Shown: positions 34,097-45,000 of the stretch, piece by piece | Layout: each line of letters begins with the position of its first letter | How positions within the stretch are numbered: position 1 is the stretch's first letter | Origin: Strongylocentrotus purpuratus | Lineage: Eukaryota; Echinodermata; Echinoidea; Camarodonta; Strongylocentrotidae | Direction of reading: 5' to 3' | DNA length: 64,000 bases | Assembly: GCF_000002235.5 (NCBI RefSeq) | Contig: NW_022145609.1 | Span: 8,935,551-8,999,550, forward strand | Program-made: the position numbers and the translations under genes | The notes under the pieces: generated by a model | Told to the model about the DNA's origin: nothing | Seen by the model: the letters and a program-made list of their open reading frames with translations, nothing else | The model's database searches: none

Positions 34097-34478
34097 TTTC
34101 CCTCTTCTCTTCTTATTCTTCTTTCTTCCTTTTATCTTCCCTTTCCCTCCTTCTCTCTGTCTCCCCCATCAACATAGTAATAACGAAAGAGACCACTCTG
34201 TAATCAAGACCATTCCATTTTATTTAATACATTTTCGATATACTTAGATTGGCAACTATTACCTTCTGTCCGAGATCCTCATTTTAAACGACTGATGCGA
34301 AAGACTAGTCGACGCACCCTTTCGAGAAAAGCCCCCCCGCTTTTATCAAAAGGGTGTGTTAAAACGGTACTCCGCTCTCAACGCACCCTTTCGAGAAAAG
34401 GCCCCCCTCTTTTATCGAATGGGTGCGTTGAGCACACCGCGCCGCGCCGCACCGCACCGCACCCTTTCGATGAAAGCC
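32220..34478 (-). repeat. Right arm of the foldback element
   Basis: This is the inverted partner of the left arm. It has about fourteen units containing gcaagagccc followed by T/C-rich sequence, CT repeats and G runs of up to about 25, and ends in the outer part (34165-34478) that mirrors the left end. It is about twice as long as the left arm because of extra units. One C run near 34060-34095 is about 40 bases long and its length is probably not exact. Confidence 0.88.
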
Positions 34479-34486
34479 ATACAGTA

Positions 34487-35604
34487 GAATAGAGTGAGAG
34501 GGATTATAAAAATACAAAGTGAGTTTTGAGAGTGAAATATGGCGTGATTATAGAACTTAAACTTGAACAAAAACTTGCCTGTGGCTTTGTCTGAGAGAGA
34601 GAGCGAGTGGGGCCCTCAGCACCTCGCTCTACGCCTAGCCCAGGAGCGAACAATTAGGTATTCCATGTAAATAATTGTCTTTATCTCTTTGTTAGGCTGT
34701 ATGATTTTCTCTCTCCATATTGCCTTTAGCTATAATGTTAAAATACTCTATAAAGTATGCACCAGATCACACAATTTCACCTTGAAAAATAAAAAAGCTC
34801 TAGCTAGAGGAGGGGGGGGGGGGGGCGGGGGGACGCCCCCCTCCCACACCCTCCCCCACTCCCGCTCTGCGCTCGGTCGGGCTTGGTCGCTTCACTCCTT
34901 CGTGCTAATGCTTCTCATATAATCTCACTCTCAACTGCTTTCCAATGTTGGCAGCTCTGCCTTTTCCACCTGTTTTATTGACATTCCACCATGGCCATGT
35001 CTAGATTAGAAGTCTACATGACATTGTTTTCAACGTGTGGGACCAGAGAGAGTCGTCAGTTGAAATTAATATACGAAAATATCGATATACATACGCATTC
35101 CTTCATTATATCCCAGACTGTAATAATAATACATGCAGTAGTAACAAAATTACATTTCAAATAGCAAGATTTAAAAAACAACTTACTCTTTATCGGTGAA
35201 TAAAGATCGAAGATGACCGTACACAGCACAAGCACATGTTCCGCTAAACTCAGCCGTCTAACAATTCAATGTCAATTTTGAAGTGCAATGACATTGCCAA
35301 ACTAAGAACTTTAAATATTATTCCACTTTATCTGATCAATTTGAACATTTTGAACTTTAAAATATCTTTTTAACAGCAAAAATGTATTTTTTTGATAAAA
35401 TTATATATAAAAAGCTTTTAATTAAAAAATACGTATATTATCATAGTCGTTCAAGAATGATTGTTAATATTCCTTAGCAAATTGTCAACTGAACCTAAAA
35501 AAAATTGTAATTTTCATTACAAAAAACAAAACTCTGGTGAAACGTTCGATTTTGTCAATCAAATAACGATATCTTCGAATCATATTAATTAAAAGGATCA
35601 CATT
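34487..35604. other. Intergenic DNA between the foldback element and WDR70
   Basis: AT-rich DNA that should contain the WDR70 promoter and 5' UTR; I cannot place a start site. A G-run followed by acgcccccctccc (34811-34845) forms a hairpin and continues into ctccgctctgcgctcggtc-like sequence that may be the end of another repeat. Nothing else is recognised. Confidence 0.4.
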
Positions 35605-37601
35605 ATGGATGAAGATTTAGAGGAAATGCGGGCACTTCGAGGTAGACTAATGAAAGTTATACTTTTGATGCTATTAAATGATTTTGAATAGTATTTTACG
35701 CATTCAAAGATTAATGTAGGGTCTAGATCTAGTCCCAACCGTTCGAATTCATGTATTGTCATTTTACTATCTACAGGAGATCGAGAAATCATTGTAAGAG
35801 TAAGACTGGCCAAGAGTCTCTGATCATTAATTGGCCGATGGTATTTTAATATTTTAGAGAAGTAATTCTACAGATTCTGGTCAGATTAGTAAAAACTTCC
35901 AGATCATTCTAAGTTTCTAACCAAAATGAAAATGACTAAAATTTAGAAACTAAAACTAAAGTAAAATGACAAAAAAAATAATAATAGGTCTAATACCGTT
36001 TTTGATAAACTAGTCCCAACTCCAAGCCAGGTTAACACCAGAGCTCGAATTGAGGTGTTTCTTGAGGAAAATGCAATCCTTTTCCTAACCGTGTATAAGC
36101 GTGTGTAAGTACGTACGGCTACCAAGAACTCCTCGCGAAGTGACACAAAATAGCAGTAATCACGGAAGAATCCTGGATCGATGAACAGGCTTAGACCTAC
36201 AACATCGTGTTTTAAAGTAAAGTAAGTAAGTAAGTATGTATGAAGTAGGGCAGGGTGCAGCCGAGAAGTGGAGGTATGGTATCCCAATCTCTCTGCTACC
36301 CGGCCACACAGTTAGAAAAACGGTTGCATTGTTCTGAAAAATTCGACCAAATGAGCTTGACCTTGGTGTAGAAAGAGGCAGAAGGGCTAATTTAAATTGC
36401 CTATTCATTATAATTCCATGAGTTATAATTATAAAAGCAATTTATTTATTGTTTATTTTATATCTCTCTCACTCAGCTGCACGTTGGGATCAGCAGAAGA
36501 TCGCACCAGCAAAGAAGTCTGCTGAAAAGACGTCTTCAACTCAATTGGCGACACACTCTCATCCCAGACCAAGCAGCTCTGCAAGCTTAGAAACTTCACA
36601 AGAATCTGAAGATAGTGACATGGCTAAAATGATGGGGTTCTCCGGTTTCGGAAATGGTATCGGTAGCAAACTTTTCTACTTGCATAGCTATAGACAACTG
36701 ATAATTCTAAATCTGTCTATGTGTTTTGTGGTAGATCTTATTAAGAATGGAGCCCATGGCCCTCGCGTACACAGATAACGCGTGGCGCGCGCGCCACGCG
36801 TTATCTGTTGGGCCCTACATGGCGCCACGCATTCTTTAAAAAAAAAAAAAAATTAATTAAAAAAAAAAAAAAAAAAAAAAGAAATCAAAATTTCGAAAAA
36901 TCAGAATATTCCAGATTTTCTGGTCCTAGAAATTCAAAAACAGAATATTCTGAATTTCTTCGTAAGGGTTGGCAGGTATGGTATTAAAAATTCATCAAAT
37001 TACTTGTAATACTTGTAAAAAATAAATTTAAATTAAAAAAAAAAAAAAAAAAATCAAATTTTTACTTTTTTTTTTTTTTTTTTTTTTTTTGGGGGGGGGT
37101 CAAATTTTCTCTTGGGTCGCGCCACGCGTTTTTAATTTCTTGGCGAGAGGTCTGATGGAGCCACCGAGGCTTGTATGTTAATTCATTGTACAGTCAAACC
37201 TGCTTTAGTGACCACCTGTCTACAAAGACCACCTGTCTACAAGGACCACATTTTTTGTTTTCCTTGAAAATGGTTTCTCATTGAAACATGTACTAAAGGA
37301 ACCTGTCTATAAAGACCCCCTGTCTACAAAGACCACTTTTTGTGTTTCCCTTGGGCGGTCGCTATAGACAGGTTTGACTGTACCAACAAATTTACAATAG
37401 ATGCACCGATTTCTAGGCTATTTAGCATGATATATCTTAGAATTTCAATTGAATAACTAGTAATGAGGCATAAATAACTAGTTGAAATAAAAGATGTCAT
37501 TACAAAAATATACAAATGAAAATTTTGAATAAGAATAAGAGGGTATATATATGCCATAAAGAGAAAAATCAACATCATTGCAAATGCTAGAAAAAGAAAA
37601 G

Positions 37602-37647
<46 letters not shown>

Positions 37648-39084
37648 GACAGCACAAAATCTGAAATAGTGAAATTCTGTATTATATGAGATTAATCATA
37701 GTACAGTGGCTTTTAGTTTTTATAGAATTGTTTAAAGTGTAAACTTCTTAAGTTCTTTTCAATCTACACATTAGATCAAGTATATTGCAAGTGCTATTCC
37801 CTATTTTTTGCCTTGGGCAAATGTCTTTCTAAAGTTCTGATACTACTAGTTGTCGACATGGAGCCATCAACTTATCATTATGTAGCATTTATTTACACTA
37901 ATGCTCTTTTAAATCTCATTTTCTTGGCAGGTAAAAAAGCAAGAACTTTTGACCTTGACAAAATGTTTGAACAAACTAGAAGAACTGCACAAGAAACGTC
38001 AAAGAGAAGTAGCAAGGATGACAGTGGTGATGATGATGATAATACCGATAGTAAAAAAGATGACCCAAGGAAGAAAGCTGGAAACAAGTCGAGGCAAGAT
38101 GACAATGGTGATGACGATGACGATGACATGATTGGTGAGTTTGTACTTTGTTAGATTTTTCTATTTCAGCATGTCACATAATACAGGCCTGACAAAGGAT
38201 TCATAATCTGTACAGAATATTTTAAAGTTCAGTTTGAAACCTACCATCAAAGTCTTAGCTTTAAATTCAACATTTCAAAGTTTGATTGTTTAGTTTATTT
38301 AACCAGACTATATTTTCATATGTTCAATTGAACCAGACTTGATTATGATTCATGCTATTTTCTTAAATTTTGTTGTTAATACTTGTGACTTTTTATACAT
38401 TTTTTCTTGTGTTGATTGGATTTAAAAAAAATCAAGTTCAATGTCTTTATATATTGGCAATAGTTCTTTTGATCGTTGGTTATAATTATTACTCCCTTTA
38501 TTTTAAATTTTCACACTAAACATAGGTCCGCCATTGCCACCAGGGTTTAGTCGACCTTCTACCTCAAAGAAAGCATCCGGTGCTGACAGTGATGATGACG
38601 ATGAGGAGGAATATGAAGATGATGAAGAAGACAACTTGGTAATGCCTTGTTTGTTTTCATATACTAATGATATCCAGATGGCCAATATTGTGCTTCATTT
38701 TTCACAGAGATAACCTAGATCAGTGCTGTAGGTGGCAAGTGCCACCCAAGAATATTACTTCCTACATTATCTTTGGATGAAGAAAAGCTATTTGTTTGTT
38801 CTGAAGTAGATACATTGTGAAGGATGTTCATATGGTAGATATTTCAAGTCAATACTCCATTGGGACAAAGGTTTAAGACTTATAATTGGACTCTTGTAAC
38901 TCCAAGGTTGCCCAACACAGTTTATGCCAAATAGTGTCAATAAAACCCAATCAATTTCTTCTTTTGAGTGCCTACATTGTTAGGTAATATTTCTAAGTAA
39001 TATTTCTATATCATTGTTTTCCAGCCTCCAGAGAAAAAGATTCCTGCTACCCACGAGATAGTCCTGAATCATGGCAATAAATCT
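35605..39084 (+). CDS. WDR70: WDR70 coding exons 1-5 (N-terminal and acidic region)
   Basis: Exons: 35605-35641, 36477-36656, 37931-38134, 38526-38638, 39025-39084. Exon 1 encodes MDEDLEEMRALR and exon 2 starts AARWDQQKIAPAKKS; this N-terminus differs from vertebrates. The conserved MMGFSGFG and GKKARTFDLDKMFEQ are split between exons 2 and 3 by a codon that is completed across the intron. Exons 3 and 4 encode long aspartate/glutamate runs flanking GPPLPP, as in the human protein. Exon 5 encodes PPEKKIPATHEIVLNHG, the link to the propeller. Confidence 0.88.
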
Positions 39085-42000
39085 GTGAGTATGATTTGTC
39101 TCATTGCCATGGCAGCTTTGTTAAATGTTGTATAATTCTCAGTCCCCTCAATTTGAAAAGGGGCACCACATACACAGATAAAAAGTATTCATTAAGGATT
39201 GTGATTACAATGTCATAATTTCAGAGTTGTAAGTTTAGGGATAGTTTTAGGGTATAGTTCTAAAAATGTTTTATTACTCTATGAGGTACTTCTGAAAGAG
39301 TTTCTAACTGCTGCTTCTTGTGATAAAAGAAAACTGGAGTGTCAGCTGTAACGTATCTCTTGTACTATGCGTCTCTAAAATTAAATGATTTCCCTCTCAA
39401 ATTAAAAAAAAATAGGATAACTTTTCTTTGACACAATGTTTGGTCAAATAGTTGTTCTTTCCTCCATCATTCTCATCCAGTCTCCGTCGTTTCCTCTTGA
39501 ATTCTTCTGGTGCTTTACCTGGTGATCCAACATTTTCCCTAGCAACTATTGCATCAGGTTACATGGTTAGGCTGAAGTTTGCCATTAGTTTAGGTTTAGG
39601 GTTAGGTATAGTGTTAGTTGCATGGTTGAAATTAACAAAATGGTTAGTTTCTGATATTGACAGTGAAGCAATAGATGCTAACACACGAGTTGTAAAATTA
39701 CTTCATCTTTATGCTATCTACTCTCAATCAGGTATCTGCCGTAGCTCTGGACCCGTCTGGTTCTAGGCTTGTGACTGGAGGCTATGATTTTGATGTGCGC
39801 TTCTGGGACTTTGCAGCGATGGATCCGTCACTCAATTCCTTCAGGTCCTTCCAACCATTTGAATGGTACGTCTTTGCTCTTACCTTATTTAGAAGAACAA
39901 GATTATTGCAGATTAGCCCTTACTGCAATGGGCTATTTTGAGTAGTAAAGGTTAAGGACAGATATACCAAAAATGTCACTGCAACATGCTTTTTTTTTCT
40001 GTACAGTTTGAAACGAAGTGTCCTTCTGGATAACACACACAAGATAGTCCTGAATCCAAGTCATCCCATTTCCGAGCACAGTTTTGACTAGTACAGAATT
40101 ACATCCTTCTGCTCATGGACTATTGCAAAAAGACTAATCTTTCCTTTCAAATTTCCTAATGACCTTATGAATTGTAAAGTTCATTACCAGGGAATGTTAT
40201 TTGTATGGTGACAATTAAGAAATCATGATGAAATAGTTGTGCAATCTGACCTGTGGTATATGTATGTGAGCTTGATGGCACCATAAGGCTAAGAGTGAAA
40301 CTGGAGTTGAACTTTTGATTTCTTTTGCTCTCTCCAGTCATCAGATCCGGACATTACAGTACAGCATCACAGGAGACAGAATACTCATGGTGGCGGCCAA
40401 ACCTCAGGCAAAGGTCGTTGACCGTGATGGCTTTGAGGTCATGGAATGTGCCAAAGGTGATCAGTATATCGTTGACATGGGCAAGACAAAGGTATGTCAC
40501 TGTGGGGAATCCATTGAGCCATTAAAAAAATATTGTTTTATGCTCCCCTTGTAGGATAATATGGAGTTCTAGTGTTGGTGGAGAGTAAAATCTTACAAAA
40601 TGAAACAAACTTTCACTGAATATTTGACAAATATGTATTGATGACATCTTCTTATTGTTTGATTAAATAAAAAAAGCTATATAATTTTCTGATTAAATGA
40701 GCAAAAAAAGCAGTAGAAATTTTATGTCAAGCACTAGAAACCCAGTTACTGATAATTTTATTTCTATAATTTTTTTCATTTATTTGTAAATTTGCAGATC
40801 AAGAAGAACCTACTTACTGTATGATGATTATTCAGAATTACTTTGATATCATCCCTGTCATTGAAAGGTATATTTCTTTATATGTTTTAGTTCTTGTCTA
40901 AGATGCATTTTACTTTATTTATCTATTCTAGGGACATACAGCAATGTTGAATGGGGGTGCTTGGAATCCGAAAGTAAAAGAAGAATTCATCACATGTGCA
41001 AATGATGGGTAAGTTGGCAGTTTGTGTTTTGTTTCATTTTCTTACGTTTTGTATAATGCATCGTTCTCCTTTTCATTTTTTGTTTGCAGCTGGGTACCAT
41101 TTTATCATTTTTTAAAAGTTCATTTCTGACAATTTTCTCAGGTTGATATAAGAAGTGGTCATAACTCTATGTAGAGGCCTCTGATGTTGTGTGCCACTTC
41201 TATTCTTTGGAATTGTCAAACATAAATAAAATGAAAACAAAAAACAATGAAATGAAATGTTGATGTCAATTTTTATTATTTATTTATGGACAAAATAAAT
41301 CAAATGATATATAATATAGTATTATAATTAAATCAGTGTATATATTGATTTTGCTGTACGTGCAGTATATTGATATATACAATTCATCAATTATGATTCA
41401 ATATCAATAAAATCATTTACAAGGACTGTAGTAATAATACTCATCTGTTCTCTGTTCTACCTTTGGATAGGGATGACAAATCATTTACTTGATTTTCAAA
41501 GCTCAAACGAATCAAATATCTTGTTTTTTTTAATGTTAAATTGGTACTGATTTCATTACATCTTTCCAAACCCACAGCACAGTGAGAGTATGGGATGTCA
41601 ACCAGGCATGGAAGCAGCAACTGGTCATCAAGTTCAGAAATCAAGGCGGTCAGAAGACCAATCCCATGTGCTGCGTGTACAGTAGAGATGCTAAGCTCAT
41701 CTCAGCAGGATGTCTGGATGGCAGTATACAGCTGTGGGATATGAAGAGGCCGTTGGTAAGATGGGGTCAAGCTCGCTATCCATAAGGACCATTATTCATA
41801 AGGACTGCTATTCATAACGAGTGAATAAATGAAAAGCTGTCTTTTATAAATAGTGGTCCTTATAAATAACGAGCAAGCCATAGATAATTTACCTCGCTAT
41901 CCATAGCGCGTGACAAAATGAATAGCGATCCTTTATGAATAGCGGCCCTTATAAATAGCGAGCAAACCATAGACAATTTTCCTCGCTATTCATAAGGACC

Positions 42001-45000
42001 ACTATTCATAAGGACTGCTATCCACAACGCGTGACTAAATGAATAGCTGTCTTTATAAATAGCAGTCCTTATAAATAGCGAGCAGGCCCGGGTAAGATGA
42101 TTGGAGAAATATTATTCCAATTCAATGAAAGGTGACCAACAGCTTTCTAGTAGTAGTTATGTACCGGTAATTAGTTGGATTACTGATATACATTGAAACC
42201 TGTATATAAAGACCACTCAAAGGAGACAAAAGTATGTTGTCTTTATATACTGGTGGTGACTTAAAAGCAGGTTTGACTGTGCATGTTCATCATTTAAAAA
42301 GTACTATGCAACATTTTATGTGGAAAATTCAATAATATAACTTGCGCTGTCTTTGAAGATGCTTATCGAGAACTTCAAGATTATCATTTTGGCATTCTAA
42401 CGATTTGGACTGACTGTGTATCATTGATCAAAAGGAATTAAATAATACTTTCAAATGATTTATAAAATCAACTGGAGCTAGCAACAAGAAAGCTTACAAG
42501 TCAATATTGAACATATTGAATCCGACTTCATTTTGATTTAAAACCAAATTTCCATAGAACAATGTTGGAGTCATCTGATGCATTATGGTGTTCAATGGGT
42601 TAATGTTGGCTCTGATTAAAATTGTGACCTTGGGGGGGGGGGGGTGTTTTACAAAGAATAAGATCAAATTTAAGTTGGATTTGACTATGGCAGGCCATTC
42701 ATGCCACTGTTTGCTCTCACCATTTACTGGCATGTACAAATCATGGTCACAAATCTACAGAATTTACATTTTTTGATAATTCATTATTGAAGTATAAAAT
42801 ATTATCTAAAGATCATAATGGTGGGAGCAAACAGTGGCATGAATGGCCTGCTATAGTTAAGCCCAACTTAAAGTAGATCTTAGTCTTTGTGAAACAATCC
42901 CCTGGAATGTTCTTGGCTTCATGTCTGTTTTTTGTTTTGTTTTTTGCATCGTAGGTAAGGCCAACTTTTCATCAAAAGACGGCTCATGGAAAGGGTACAG
43001 AGACATCCTGCATCACTTTCTCATATGACAATCAGATTTTTGTTACAAGAGGTGGTAAGTAAGCCTACTAGATGGTGGATAAATTTCTAAAGAGAAGATA
43101 TCTTTTATGAAAAGAGGCATAACACTTAGAATTATTAAATTGCATTTGAAACTAAATTGATGTTTTTCTTTACAATATGATTCATGTTGTTGCCAAATGT
43201 TGATCAGATCTATGTAATTAAAAGTTTTAAACGTGTTTTTGCAAGACCCTAATAAAGGGATGTGACTATGATTTCTCAAATTATTCTGGATGAAAAGCTA
43301 TTCTGCATGATGACAGATTTAAAGACCGTCAACACTACTTGGCCAGAAGGGATTAGACCACACAGCGAGGTCACGGACAGGTGGTTATCTCATTAACTCA
43401 GCTCTCAACTAACATAAGAAAAAGAGGATCATGGGGGACCAATAGGCACCGATTTGGGAAGTTTTCTATATAGAGGGAGCAAGTAGCTACAAGTAGGACA
43501 GTGGGGCTTTAAAGTTGATATTAAACATCTAATAATGACATAAATTTGGTACTGGTATTTGATTCAAAATAAGAAAGTTGTACAATTTCCTCCACATTAT
43601 TTTGTTTGTGTTGTCTATAGGTGATGACACAATGAAATCCTGGGATCTGAGAAACTTCAAGAGACCGGTCAATGTGGTGACTGGACTGGAGAGCTTCTAC
43701 CAAGTGTGAGTAGTATTAACCCTTTGCCTACGGGAACCTGGTGGTCCCTGTGTTAGTAGTCAACAGGTTAACTCTAACATTGCCACACATATTTCATGAA
43801 TTTAGGGATCAAGTACACACCTGTACACTGTTACAAACCTCGTATATATGTATGTTCATTATGCGCATGAGCAGAATTCTACGGAAAGGGGTGATTTTTT
43901 ATTAAAACATATGACCGTGTTTGTCACAGGTATTTTATCATTTGTTTTGTATTAATACTGTTGCTACTGTTGTGCTGTGAAGTGCAGAAAGATATGGGAC
44001 CCATTGCATAAAATTTACCATTGATGGTAACTTTGGCACCAATGGTAACTACCATGGTAACAGGGCTCAACAGCCAATCAAAATCAAGGTTTCCATGGTA
44101 TTTACTATTGATGGCAAAGTTACCATTAATGGTAAATTTCGTGCAACAGGCCCATGATTTTTATAATCTGATGTCACCTTTTTGTGTCAACACAATAAAA
44201 TAGCACTTAACATAATTCTTTCAGTATATAACTAGAGTTGGTGTTGATGCTTGTTGTTGTTGAGATCACCTGACTGCCATGAAAGCAACCCAAAGACCAT
44301 TGTTTTATCTGAGGAACTTTTGTAATAAAAGCTCATTGCCTAACCAAATGGCACTAGCAAGACGACTTGGTCCCAAACCATGGACCTCCTGGTTTTTCAA
44401 AACCTCTGCACTATCCACTGAAAAATCCTGCTACCTTGTGCAGAAGCAGCATTTCATCATCAGCCAAAATTGAGAATGGCCTTAATTTTATGTAAAATAG
44501 TAATAGTAAAACCATTGGGTCGTCACTTTCAGTATATGCAGAAGGTCATAATTCACTGACACCAGATTTGGAGGAAATACGATTAATGGGTGTTAACGTC
44601 TGCACACAGCAAACTTAAGGTCAATCAAGAATCGCCCCACTCATCTCTCGGAGAGTCTTTGGGTGATGCAAATGTCAAATAAGGACTTTACAATAAGGGG
44701 AAAGAACAGAGCATTTATACATGAAGCCTCTTGGTCATAAAACTGAAAGTTAATCCTGGTGATTGACAATACCCGTTGTTCGGTCAACACACGGATGGTG
44801 TCAAATTCCCCTATGAGATCGAGAGCCCACCTCTATGTGTCTTTAACAGCCATTTGACTCTCAGCGGATTGTATAATAATTTCCTTCTTATGATATGAAA
44901 TGTAATTTTCGTGCACAGATCTGAATGTTGCTTCAGTCCAGATGATAAGATGATTCTGGCTGGTCAATCAGTGAGGAGAGAACAAGAAGGAAAGCTTATG

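Larger units (their letters stand above)
29197..34478. mobile_element. TU-like foldback transposon, 5282 bp, complete ends and 8 bp target duplication
   Basis: The two ends are mirror images: left begins GGGCTTTCATCGAAAGGGTG and right ends with its complement, CACCCTTTCGATGAAAGCC. Both are flanked by the direct repeat ATACAGTA (29189-29196 and 34479-34486). Each arm has an outer part of about 310 bp with few differences between arms, then an array of purine/pyrimidine-skewed units. Long inverted repeats made of tandem units with 8 bp duplications are the hallmark of the TU foldback family described from sea urchins (from memory). No transposase-like frame exists, so it is non-autonomous. The middle carries a LINE 3' end, a relic of the TTAA element family and a small tandem repeat. 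It lies between the divergent starts of HEATR1 and WDR70. Confidence 0.88.

Noticed and set aside
32172-34203. Several overlapping plus-strand frames of 140-302 codons in the right foldback arm
   Set aside because: Same low-complexity composition, present in more than one frame over the same DNA, no domain and no start context. Not genes.
39586-39606. Telomere-like words ttaggtttagggttagg
   Set aside because: Only about three imperfect units in an intron; too short to call an interstitial telomere repeat.
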